Below are positions 56,401-64,000 of a DNA stretch of 64,000 nt, piece by piece. Location: positions 20,432,596-20,496,595 of the forward strand of contig OY754330.1 in NCBI GenBank assembly GCA_963573305.1, given 5' to 3'. Numbering within the stretch: position 1 is the stretch's first letter; each line of letters begins with the position of its first letter. The DNA is from Pyrrhosoma nymphula. Its lineage: Eukaryota; Arthropoda; Insecta; Odonata; Coenagrionidae. Both the position numbers and the translations under genes were made by a program. The notes beneath the pieces are model-generated. The model saw only the letters and a program-made list of their open reading frames with translations. It had not been told where the DNA came from and made no database searches.

Positions 56401-57408
56401 AATGGTCATTTTTATTCAAAATACTTCTTACATAGAGAAAATTAGCAATCGCTATTGCTAATTAGCCTAGCCTGAAGCCAAGACTTCAAGAGGGAAAACA
56501 ACACAAAACAAAAATTTAGTTTAAATCATTACCTTGGAGTAGAACAGATTGATTTCATCACTCCGATTGACAAATCAAACGTTTCCTCTGGAACTTGATG
56601 GCTTTGGCTTATAGAATCGTAAAGTGTTTCCAAGATCCCAGCAATTAAATCTACAGGAAGATCATGGTCTTCAAATACATTCCCTTGTGAAAAAGCCTTC
56701 TTCAATAGTTTCATGCGTCTTTCTCGGTCCTCGGACAATATAAGCCATAAGCGATGAAAATTATGATACCCAAGCTCATTCTTCAACATTTCATCAAACG
56801 TATCATCCTGAAATTGAATAAGCAAGAGGATCACAAATTAAGCATGAATCTATTGATCTGATGTTCATTACATTTCGTACAGAAGAGAATTACTTCATGC
56901 GTTGCACGAGAAATTGATGATGTGACTAGCACATCCCCTGGGTATTTTCGCTGAGCATTGGCGCAACTATTCCATGACGGAGGTTTCAAGTTCTTGGAGT
57001 ACAATGATTCATGCTTATCCAGGGGTTTTAAGTGAGAAGCTTTAACAATATTTCTGAAATAACAACCATAGTTATTAAGAATGTTAAGAAGGTATGCTGA
57101 GCACACCATTCATGAAGACTTTTGACATCCGGCCAAAAGGTTGAGAGAGGATTATGAACGCGCCATGAAAAAGTCAATTTGCATGAGCGAAAATTTCAAG
57201 TTTAAGAAATTGGCTTTTTTTTAGCCTGTTTACGACCAACAAGTCGATAATGTGGTCGTCACCTGAATTCCTCGTACGTCCTGCTTTGTTCAATTGCTCT
57301 AAATTTTGCGGCATCTTCCCTCTTGTATTTTTCGTCTTCCTCAATGGCGAGGCGAAGCTCGGTCTCTAGGTTAGAAAGATCAATTACGTTAACGTTACAG
57401 CTAGCCAT
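47340..57408 (-). CDS. CCDC103: Coiled-coil domain-containing protein 103 (dynein arm attachment factor), complete, four coding exons
   Basis: Exons 57408-57263, 57053-56894, 56807-56533 and 47493-47340 join in frame to 244 aa (human: 242). The N-terminal dynein-attachment-factor helix reads 'LSNLETELRLAIEEDEKYKR' and 'DAAKFRAIEQSRTYEEFRN', followed by 'IVKASHLKPLDKHES' (residues 10-65). The C-terminal RPAP3-type domain (about 103-222) includes 'YHNFHRLWLILSED', 'LIAGILETLYDSI' and 'FSLHMLFLSEKERSIINQLK'. CCDC103 is an oligomeric, microtubule-associated protein needed to assemble and attach axonemal dynein arms, so its presence implies motile cilia or flagella (for example sperm). Intron 3 is 9.04 kb and carries LINE, PLE and MITE insertions. 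All junctions GT..AG, phases 2, 0, 2. It starts head to head with CASC3. Confidence 0.95.
47670..47710. repeat. Hairpin 1: 18-bp inverted repeat, tiny loop
   Basis: TCGTTGGCAAGAACCATT pairs with AATGGTTGTTGCCAACGA with one mismatch. Confidence 0.9.
47754..47797. repeat. Hairpin 2: 44-bp near-perfect palindrome
   Basis: ATAACGTACTCAAGC…, arms of 22 bp with a single mismatch and no loop. It lies 43 bp from hairpin 1. Confidence 0.92.
47880..48400 (+). mobile_element. Possible PLE 3' end, split by a MITE
   Basis: CTGATGATGACTGAAGATAA then TGAAACG (48036-48062) has the CTGATGA…GAAAC signature of the other PLE ends. The GAAACG is duplicated by the MITE inserted at 48063. Upstream coding similarity is weak. 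Confidence 0.35.
48063..48361. mobile_element. hAT-type MITE with perfect 8-bp TSD
   Basis: Starts CAGTGGCGTCCCTAGGG and ends CCCCAGGGATGGCCCTG. ATGAAACG at 48055-48062 and 48362-48369. Internal GGGGCCCC-rich arms. Lies in CCDC103 intron 3. Confidence 0.92.
49040..50290 (+). mobile_element. LINE RT/C-terminal remnant, interrupted by another LINE tail
   Basis: Plus-strand frames: 'GFVDDLALLANN' (YxDD block), 'IGLKISFEKIETKL', 'VDKFKYLGEIITYNL' (thumb), and after an insert 'KLRHYETVMQPEIAYASETI', 'LLKIERRIVRTCINKKYQEN' and 'RISFLGHLIRK'. The insert (about 49365-49705) carries a different LINE C-terminus, 'KLPSELKAMHSLEKKFKKIF', and an AATAAATCAATCAATCA-type tail, showing nested insertion. Confidence 0.75.
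50330..51700. other. No gene seen (CCDC103 intron 3)
   Basis: No recognisable coding. 51460-51700 is more GC-rich and may be part of an unnamed repeat that hosts the following MITE. Confidence 0.3.
51711..52267. mobile_element. hAT-type MITE, TAGAGATGG family, copy 2
   Basis: Starts TAGAGATGGGCCACTCTGAA and ends GGTAATTTTCCCATCTCTA. Flanks ACGATGCC and GTGATGCC (6 of 8). Same family and orientation as 30492-31052. Confidence 0.85.
52506..53460 (+). mobile_element. Penelope-like element remnant (RT end to GIY-YIG)
   Basis: Frame around 52520-52980: 'HEFSIYR', 'NVIPNDSIHHFSHKHAALHS', 'MIHRLLHIPLSPKNF' (post-catalytic RT region of PLEs), then a linker with 'LKAAFYPPLTLSKLL'. After a stop comes 'KLRCNSCNTSYVGQTETS' (GIY-YIG core), then in another frame 'LFTKHLLECNHVSD'. 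A CTGATGATGCC…GGTAAAACA motif (53430-53451) is a decayed version of the PLE hairpin end. Several stops. Confidence 0.7.
53540..54480. other. No gene seen; unnamed repeat similarity at 53690-53800
   Basis: Shares short blocks with 16960-17050. No domain seen. Confidence 0.3.
54488..55815 (-). mobile_element. LINE (CR1/Jockey-like), 5'-truncated, nearly intact RT
   Basis: Minus strand from about 55815: 'PHQHGFRKSRSTTTATYHVV', then the frame 55741-55160 with 'PLILLFDFSKAFDCDNHNLL', 'SGVPQGSVLGPALFLLYIND', 'LPVLYADDTNILV' (catalytic) and 'SFLGVT'. After frame changes it continues with the C-terminal 'LFWGPTPNSKMIFKIQKRIM' and 'YNKLPREIKSAK', ending 'FYSIDEFLLF' at 54597. The 3' UTR ends in AAATATATTATTATTAT near 54490. 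RT residues are intact, so this is the best-preserved LINE here. It lies in CCDC103 intron 3, on the same strand as the gene. Confidence 0.88.
55160..55741 (-). pseudogene. LINE reverse transcriptase fragment (193 codons)
   Basis: RT palm and fingers with FDFSKAFD, GVPQGSVLGP and YADDT. The frame closes right after the 'FLGVT' block, which is a frame break, not a natural C-terminus. Confidence 0.88.
55850..56530. other. No gene seen (CCDC103 intron 3)
   Basis: AT-rich intronic DNA adjoining exon 3. Confidence 0.4.
56533..56807 (-). CDS. CCDC103: CCDC103 coding exon 3
   Basis: Acceptor TTTCAG ends at 56808. Residues 103-193 (DDTFDEMLKNELGYHNFHRL…KSICSTP) plus AG of Arg194. Donor GTAATG at 56532, phase 2. 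Confidence 0.93.
56894..57053 (-). CDS. CCDC103: CCDC103 coding exon 2
   Basis: Acceptor TTTCAG ends at 57054. Completes Arg49, then NIVKASHLKPLDKHES…SRATHE (to residue 102). Donor GTAATT at 56893, phase 0. Confidence 0.93.
57263..57408 (-). CDS. CCDC103: CCDC103 coding exon 1
   Basis: ATG at 57408-57406 (MASCNVNVIDLSNLETE…). 48 codons plus two bases of Arg49. Donor GTGACG at 57262. Confidence 0.93.
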
Positions 57409-57782
57409 TCATACATTTCCTCACTGATCCGGCATTACTGAAAGTTTCTGGAGGTAGAAATATCAAGCAAATATTGATATTATCGGTTGGTCATTCAAAA
57501 CATTAGTCACTTAAATTTCGAAAGCAATCTAATCACACATAGACACATGCAGTGCGTTTACCATGTTTACAAACTTTTCAACTTTGATACTGGGCGCTGA
57601 AAATCAACAACTACCCTAGTGTTTGCTTTCATAAATTTTTATAATTTCGGAACCTAAATATACAAAATTAAATAGATAAATTTTCAATACACATAAATGT
57701 TTGTATTGTTTTTGTATATTTATTTAAATAAAGGTAGTTAGTCACTCAAGTGACTGGAAAATTTCCTGTGCAATCATCCAAA
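57409..57782. promoter_or_regulatory. Shared 5' region of CCDC103 and CASC3 (candidate bidirectional promoter)
   Basis: The two start codons face away from each other 374 bp apart with no repeat between them. This space must hold both 5' UTRs and core promoters. No TATA box can be assigned with confidence. Confidence 0.55.
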
Positions 57783-57884
57783 ATGTCGGAAAGGAGGAGA
57801 AGGAAACCTCGCGTGTCTGGGGATTCGGAGGAGTTATCCGAAGGTTCCGCAGATGAAAGTGGGGTCGTGAAAGAATCTGAAGGC
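57783..57884 (+). CDS. CASC3: CASC3 coding exon 1
   Basis: ATG at 57783, residues 1-34 (MSERRRRKPRVSGDSEELSE…KESEG). Donor GTGAGT at 57885, phase 0. Confidence 0.92.
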
Positions 57885-60800
57885 GTGAGTGTTAAAAAAT
57901 ATTTTTTTTCCCTAGGATCATCGGTAATCGCCGTATACCATCAGGCAAACCTGTCACTTGAAACTCTCTATTGTGCTTGTGTCACTTCATTTGGGAAACA
58001 ATATTGCTTTATATCATAAACATTAGCCGATTTTGGGAACATTGTGGTAAAGTTAGTATTGATAATCATGTCCCCTCATTAAGGAGTCTCGTCGTTGTGG
58101 CATTAAATCAGCGGGATAAACAATGTTCCTATTACAGCAGGCCTTGACAGAACCACTTTCCTGGAACTAGAAAGAAGCTCTGTATGTTAATTCTTGATGG
58201 CCCCAATCGCTTTCCTTCCCGAATTTGCGAAGTTAAATTGTCACCTAGTGAAAATGATCATTACGTTTCACTGCGAATGAATGCCTTAATCGCAGCTGAG
58301 GCCGATCTACGAAAAGTTCTGTCCTTAAAATGTATACTCAATGACCCCTGTCGAAAGATTGTTACGGATTTTCTCTGATTTTCCCTATAGGACAGTGAAC
58401 AGGAAGCTGGTGATGGCATCAGGGAATCAGAGTATGAGAGTGCCGAGGAAGATGAAGAATCACAAGAAGAAGGAATTCATGCAGTGGATGAAGAAGGCGG
58501 ACAGGAGGCTCTTTCTGATGGAGTTGCGGTCGATGAGCAGATATATGAGGGTGAAAGAGAAGAAGGAGATGGACAGGTAATGTGTGGCTATAACTCTTGT
58601 TTTTGTTGTTACTGCATAATGAAGTGTGCTGTGTCATAAATTTGTCGAGAATTGGCATTTATTCTGCCATATATTATCTTACGTAATTAGGAAAGTGCTC
58701 CAGCCAAGGAAAAGAAGCTGGACGACGATGAGGACAGGAGAAATCCTCAATATATTCCAAAGAAGGGAACTTTCTATGAGCATGATGATCGAACTGCTTC
58801 CGACGAAGTAGGGTAGGTATGAGTGCCTGATTTTGTCTTGGTTTTTGGGATATTGCCCATTCCACTGATAAATGTAAACCTTGTTAATACTCTGGCGATG
58901 CCTTATTTATGAGGCAGAACGAAAAGAGAAGTAGGCATATTAATGTTTTATTGAAACTGCTGACCTAAAATTCGGCATACCTGTATGACTTAACATGCCA
59001 AGTTTCCATATGGTGTATTTGTCACAAAGCACTGGCTTTAGTCATTTCATTTCCACATGGTAATAAGTTTTAAAAATAAGTGAAATTAATTGTTCGTTAA
59101 AAAGTGAATTGCAAATGGCTTACTCTATCATGAAGAATGCAACTTCAGGGTGTCTTTTGTATTTGTAGGCTACTTCAGTAAGCAAGTATGTTTTCTAAAG
59201 TTGTGGATGGCTACCTATTTCATCTTGCAGTATCACCATTATCAGTCTTATCTGTGGAGTCTAACTATGCTGTAGCACCGTGGTAACTCCTACTGATTTA
59301 TTAAGCAACTGAAGTTGTGACTTCAGCAATTGATATTTTAATTGCTGCTCCTTTTAAGTTCAAAAGTCTCTGGTCGGTCATTAAAAAAAATGGTCAAATT
59401 GTGTGATGATATTCATGTTCAGTCGATCATTATTCAAATGTGTTTGCATCAAACATTTTGGCCTTGTAATAACCTTTAATGTTGATCTGCTTATGTTCTT
59501 TTAGGGTTACCTGTTTTTGATGCCCTAATGATTAACACATTCAATGCGGGCCTGATTTTCATGAAAGTCGTCAAAATCAGCTCGAAAAAATTTAAAGTGC
59601 TTCGGAAGGTAACGACCACGTCAATTGACGTGCTCCGCCAGTCGGTGTAGCCAGGAGCACGTCTATTGACGTGCTCCGCATTGAATGTGTTAAGTCCAAT
59701 AACCTAGGCATTTTTGTCTCAATTTTGTATGGTGCCCCATAAAATATGCAACATGTGCTTCTATATTACTCAAACCTAAAGACAATTTCTTTGTTCTCAA
59801 ATATTTTACTGTATCATGTCGTTCCATTTTACAGATGAGTCTTATTACAAAATTTAGTGTCTAGGTACTTAGGTCTAGTATGCATTGAAGTGAACAATCA
59901 TTAACAGACCCTATGTATTTTTTTCCACAGCAAACATAATTACCGAAATCAACCTTACCCTGTTGATTCTGGGCTGCTTTGAAAATTACATCTCTAAATT
60001 TTAATTTTATTGGTTGCAGTAATTCAATTTTACTCAGTAATTTCATTAGTTGAATTTTTTGTACATGGCAGGCCTACGCCCATCAAAAAAGATGAAAAGA
60101 AGAAGGTGTGGAAGGAAAATGATGATCGCTGGTCCCATGACAAGTACAACGATGCAGATCAAGCGCCTAAATCGAAAGAGGAGCTGGTGGCCATCTATGG
60201 ATATGACATAAGGAATGAGGAAGGACCTCCACGTGCCAGACGAAGGCGGCGATATGGGTTAGTTGGCTTTACACATGGTTAACCATTTGGAACTTATCCC
60301 ATGGGGCATTCCTTATTTTATCACTGAAAGAATTGGTTAATTATTATCCAGTACTACAGATATCTGACCGGTGTGAATCCAGAAAAAAATAAGTGAAAGC
60401 AATGCATTTTGATGAAACTTTGTTGACATAAACTTCAACTGTTAGATCAGGCTGCATTATCAATAATACAAAAGAGGTGAAAAGAATGAAGTGGTCATGT
60501 TGGACCTGAGTTTGGCTTGAAGGAAGTGGGTAAGGAATTGCTCGTCATGCTTGAGGTCTACTGTCGCTGTCACAATAATAGATACCTGGACTTAGACATG
60601 TTCCACATTATTACTGAGCGTGATTGGTGGGAAATATAATGCATCGTTGTAAAGGAATTTATTTATCTTTAAAATGAAATGCATCTTGGATCAGTGTCAT
60701 TCCCCTGCTCGATGCGAGTCGTTATAAATTAAATCATAGAATGGTAGAGTCTCCCAACTTCACGACTTGGTCATGTTCACAACATTGTGGAACAACTATG

Positions 60801-63800
60801 GTGAATCACAGTAAATCCAAACTTTAATAATGATAAAAGTACAGTTGAGCCTCTTCAGTCCTGCACCCTTGGGACCTGACAATTGCTAGTTCACAGAAAG
60901 CATCTCCAATGATTACGAAAAATTCTTGTTCCGTTTATATGTAATCATTTTGAATGATTGAATCTAAATTAGTGCTGTGCGAATCAGGGATTTTCATTTC
61001 GAATCGAACCGAATCACCAAAAAAAATTCGAATTCAATCGAAATGATTTTTTTTTAAATTTTGGAAGCGAATCAAATCACACTATTAAAATTTGTTTGCG
61101 AATCGAATCGAGGTCCATCCTTCTTTGAATAATGTACAGTAAAACCCCTAAATTACACTTTTCTGGGGTCCCTAAAAAAAGGTTCAAATTGCGGGAAAGT
61201 GCTAATTGTGGGAAAAGTAGAATTTTCACTTCTACAGTCATGTTCCTTCACTGGAGTAAGGGTAAAAATAAGAAAATAAACAAGAAAAAGAGCAGTGTCA
61301 TAATTTATTCTTTGAACTAGCTCTTCTCATTAATTTATATATGATGAAAAAAAAGACATTGAACACCTTAGATGAATAGAAATGTGAAAATTATTTTTCT
61401 CCTTCATTACTGATGCATAAAGGAAGGGATAACTACATATCGCACTAAATCAAGATCAAATGAATAAATAAAAGTTAAAGAAACAGCTTCTTAAAAATTC
61501 ACTTCACTGGTTCCTGTGGACCCTACCCATAAATAATAATAATAATACATATATTAACTTCAGTAAATAATATTTTTGAATCTATCCAACCAACTTTTGG
61601 ATGCTGTGAAATTTTCAATTCCCAATCTTGTGGCGATGTGCAGAGCTTTTTCTCGTACGATGACACCATATATAGGGATATTTGAAGACCTAGCACTCAA
61701 AAACCACTCTTTAAGTAACCCTTCCATTTCTTCATACTTAAAGAGTTCTTAACATATTTCCTCAGAATCCCATCGCGATTTCTCACAATAGTATTTATTG
61801 TAGAGATAGGCAATCGTAATAGGCAGTTACGTTAGATCGACGCGAGTTTCACCATGAGAATCGACTTGTTCTAAAATGTCCATTTTCTCCTTGATTGAAA
61901 ATGTCCTTTTTCCTCCTCGTTTTTCCATTGCCAAGCAGGATAAAATTACGTCCCAGTTTAGTTGAGGATGACTTGACAACACATGAGAATCTGATCACCC
62001 GTGATGTTCGACTAGTCCAAACAATTGTTCAACTAAAAAAAATTGCAAAAATATAAAATCTATGATTCAGTCTAATTAAGGTACGATAAAGCAAGTTTCG
62101 ATAAGTTTAATTCATTTGTAGCCTATCATAGTTATAACTCTGGAATCGAGGCAGTGCAAATGATCTCAGTTGTCCACTAGTACGAGTTCTTTCATTTTTC
62201 ATCATGTCTGGATAAGAATCCATTTTCATTCTCCAAAGTTTCTACTTAGGTAAAAAATGAATACTCCTCCGCTGGTTTAATTACATTGTATAAATTACAT
62301 AGTTAGCTCCTAGCCTTACAATGTATTCATTTCATAGCTTGAATCATTTCCTGGCAGATTACGAGTTGACGTAGGTCCAATTTCTGCTACGAGTGGCGCT
62401 GTAAACTATCCCCGCCAAATTCAAATTCTTTCTTCATACAGGTCCTATTACTGCTCTCTTTCGTATTTTTTCCGCAAATATGTGCAAGACAAAGTCAAAA
62501 AGTGTTTGACAAAGGATTATATGCATGAGTAATGGACTTTGTAAGTTAAATTTTATTTTGATTGAGCGCGTTGTTGTGCAAATTGCGGGAAAACTGAAAA
62601 ATGTAGTCTAAATTCGGGGTTCTGCATACATTGAAAACATAGGAAATTGAATGGGACTCTGTAAAAGTGGTGTAAATTGCAGGAAAACGTAATTTCAGAT
62701 AACGCAAATATGGGGTTTCACTGTATTATATGCAATTAAATTAAAAATCGATTCAAGTCTACAATTTTTGTCCAAGAGTTGAAATTTATACAAGACCTTT
62801 GCATAATATAGGAAAAATAAGCAAGAGCAATTCATTTGAAAATCAATAGAAAGGGAGATATGAAGGGGCTTTGTTGTTGACTTCATGTCGGCAGCATTTC
62901 ATCGCCTTGGAGCCCCATTCGCCCAAGCCGAAGCAAACATTACAATGCCTTCATCCTTTCCACCGCTGCCTATTCTAAATCATCTTACCAAGGATTAAGT
63001 TGTCTTTTTATGTATCAGTCATTTGTTTGTACCTCTCATTACACTTCGGTATCATTCTATCTGAAATTAGTCTTATTATTGAATTTTTATTCTTATATAT
63101 TATGTCCATTCTGTCATTACTTTTTTAATGTGTATTTAAAATGATTTTTATTTTCATTTATATTGATAATAACCGTTGAAAGGCTGATCAGTTTGCATGA
63201 AAATGAAGCTCTTGTTATTGAAGATTTTCATAATTTCCGGGTAGAGCATATGAACTTTTCATGGTATCTCAGCTGAATAGGTTCCTTACTCCTGCGACAG
63301 AGTAATGGAGTACCTGGAGACATTTATCCCTCTCTTCTGAATTATGTATTGTGAACCTTAGTATCTTTTGACAATGATTCCGCCTTTCAGATGAAGGAAT
63401 TTTTTTTACAATGAATGTGCAATGTGCTGGATTGTCTTCTAGCTCATCCCACTTGTGGGGTGTAAAAACAATGAAAGTTAGTCTCTCTTTGCATCAGATC
63501 AGCTTTGGAAGTCGCTGCTGCCCTATGGTGTTCTTGGAAAACGGACTATTTTCTGCTTTACATAAAATTTATCAAAAGTTGGTATTTATTGGGTGAGGTG
63601 ATATTCTAATGTATCTGACTGCATTGTTCTTTGTGCTGCATGGGCAGGAATATTTTTGAGAGTCGTAGATGAGGAAAAGGATTCAGTTGAGTTGATGCTA
63701 TCAGTTATGGTTACATATAATTGGTTTTGTGCTTAATTGTGTCTTGCTTTGCTTCTCAGTCTATTTATTCATTTATTGCAGCCGAGGCCCAAATAAGTAT

Positions 63801-64000
63801 ACACGAAACTGGGAGGACGAAGATGCCTATGCAAGATCAACAGGGTCGGAGCGAGGTGGGGAGGGAATTCGAAAGGAGGGCAGAAAGCCTGGACGAAGAA
63901 ATACAGGCCCAGAGGATGAACTAGAGGACAAAGAGGAATTTCCACCCCTAATGCCCTCCGAGAAGACCAAGGACCCAGCCATTCAGGAGGAGGAAGTATT
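57783..64000 (+). CDS. CASC3: CASC3 / Barentsz (MLN51), exon junction complex core subunit, 5' part
   Basis: Five exons (57783-57884, 58391-58576, 58691-58812, 60072-60257, 63782 to edge) join in frame to at least 271 residues. CASC3 binds eIF4A3 in the exon junction complex through its SELOR domain and acts in mRNA localisation and nonsense-mediated decay, moving between nucleus and cytoplasm. Order: basic start MSERRRRKPR; an acidic segment with 'ESEYESAEEDEE' (as in vertebrate CASC3, residues 46-57); then the SELOR region 'LDDDEDRRNPQYIPKKG' (about 106-122), 'KKKVWKENDDRWSHDKYND', 'QAPKSKEELVAIYGYDIR', 'RRRYG' and 'RGPNKYTRNWEDEDAYAR'. A glycine/arginine-rich and then acidic segment follows ('EEFPPLMPSEK'). 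GT..AG at all junctions; phases 0, 0, 2, 2. A GTG 33 nt upstream is in frame, but the ATG is the natural start. The C-terminal half lies beyond the window. Confidence 0.95.
58391..58576 (+). CDS. CASC3: CASC3 coding exon 2
   Basis: Acceptor CCTATAG ends at 58390. Acidic residues 35-96 (DSEQEAGDGIRESEYESAEE…GDGQ). Donor GTAATG at 58577, phase 0. Basic peptides in other frames here are shadows. Confidence 0.92.
58691..58812 (+). CDS. CASC3: CASC3 coding exon 3
   Basis: Acceptor GTAATTAG ends at 58690. Residues 97-136 (ESAPAKEKKLDDDEDRRNPQ…SDEV) plus GG of Gly137. Donor GTAGGT at 58813. Confidence 0.92.
59532..59693. mobile_element. piggyBac-type MITE (TTAA TSD) in CASC3 intron 3
   Basis: TTAA at 59532-59535 and 59690-59693. 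Inverted ends CACATTCAATGCGG / CCGCATTGAATGTG. The interior has two CACGTC(A/T)ATTGACGTGCTCCGC units, each itself nearly palindromic. 162 bp including the flanking TTAA, no ORF. Confidence 0.88.
60072..60257 (+). CDS. CASC3: CASC3 coding exon 4 (SELOR core)
   Basis: Acceptor CATGGCAG ends at 60071. Completes Gly137, then PTPIKKDEKKKVWKENDDRW…ARRRRRY and GG of Gly199. Donor GTTAGT at 60258. Confidence 0.94.
60965..61125. repeat. Repeat with CGAATCGAA words
   Basis: GTGCTGTGCGAATCAGGGAT followed by recurring TTCGAATCGAA-like and CGAATCAAATC words; probably an eroded MITE or SINE tail. Boundaries uncertain. Confidence 0.35.
61137..62723 (-). mobile_element. pogo/Tigger-type DNA transposon, internally deleted, in CASC3 intron 4
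   Basis: Ends CAGTAAAACCCCTAAATT and (inverted) CAGTGAAACCCCATATTTG, flanked by TA dinucleotides (61135-61136 and 62724-62725). The CAGTRAAACCCC end and TA target are typical of the pogo/Tigger group. It carries a decayed transposase N-terminus on the minus strand. Confidence 0.85.
61561..61928 (-). pseudogene. Tigger/pogo transposase N-terminal fragment (CENP-B-like HTH)
   Basis: From ATG at 61928: 'MEKRGGKRTFSIKEKMDILE', then after a frameshift 'LPISTINTIVRNRDGILRKY' (first HTH). After another frame change 'EEMEGLLKEWFLSARSSNIP', 'IVREKALHIATRLGIENF' and 'TASKSWLDRFKNI' (the second CENP-B/Tc5-type DNA-binding domain). The DDE catalytic domain is absent. Confidence 0.82.
62730..63780. other. 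No further gene seen (CASC3 intron 4)
   Basis: AT-rich intronic DNA up to the exon 5 acceptor. Confidence 0.45.
63782..64000 (+). CDS. CASC3: CASC3 coding exon 5 (runs off the window)
   Basis: Acceptor TTATTGCAG ends at 63781. Completes Gly199, then RGPNKYTRNWEDEDAYARST…, open to the window edge. The other open frame over this stretch is a shadow. Confidence 0.93.

Overview
This is a gene-sparse, repeat-dense stretch of an animal nuclear genome, most likely an arthropod and probably an insect. The reasons are the intron-rich host genes with GT..AG junctions, the arthropod-like Barentsz sequence, abundant non-LTR and Penelope-like retroelements, and many hAT/piggyBac/pogo-type MITEs. I could not name the species. 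The overall base composition is AT-rich, apart from a purine-skewed GC-rich block at 4.3-5.6 kb.

Four host genes could be assembled exon by exon. (1) Stimulatory G-protein alpha subunit (GNAS/G-alpha-s), minus strand: only its first two coding exons (6057-6390). The rest of the gene should lie to the left; I did not see it. (2) DAP1, a TOR-regulated autophagy suppressor, minus strand: three coding exons (39329 to 31925, 107 aa) with a 6.9-kb second intron full of repeats. (3) CCDC103, a dynein-arm attachment factor, minus strand: four coding exons (57408 to 47340, 244 aa) with a 9-kb last intron holding LINE, gene-fragment and MITE insertions. (4) CASC3/Barentsz, the exon-junction-complex subunit, plus strand from 57783: five exons, running off the right edge. 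CCDC103 and CASC3 start head to head, 374 bp apart, and probably share a promoter. All exon joins keep frame and give proteins close to the human lengths for DAP1 and CCDC103.

Almost everything else is mobile DNA. Layout: 1-284 LINE 3' end; 1.5 kb tRNA-derived SINE; 3.6-4.1 kb Penelope-like element (PLE) 3' end; 4.3-5.6 kb purine-rich intronic DNA; 9.65-11.5 kb decayed LINE (minus) with a PLE inserted in it; 12.4 kb tRNA SINE; 12.7-15.6 kb cluster of PLE copies lying between (TA)n microsatellites; 16.7 and 18.0-19.3 kb MITEs; 19.6-20.5 kb LINE RT remnant; 21.6-23.4 kb the most complete PLE, with RT and GIY-YIG; 24.06-24.4 kb 5S-rRNA-derived SINE; 24.4-29.6 kb decayed Ty1/copia element; 30.5-38.5 kb MITEs and LINE pieces inside the DAP1 intron; 40.6-45.8 kb MITEs, a split 5S SINE, a PLE and a tRNA-Gly-like SINE; 45.8-46.3 kb gypsy RNase H remnant; 48-56 kb (CCDC103 intron) hAT MITEs, two LINEs and a PLE; 59.5 and 61.1-62.7 kb piggyBac-type and pogo/Tigger-type elements in CASC3 introns.

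The most distinctive biology is the repeated Penelope-like theme. At least seven plus-strand copies are present, and most end in a motif of the form CTGANGA, hairpin, GAAAC, which resembles the hammerhead ribozyme core known from PLEs. Several copies abut (TA)n tracts. A second theme is the dense, multi-layered nesting of small DNA transposons with readable target-site duplications.
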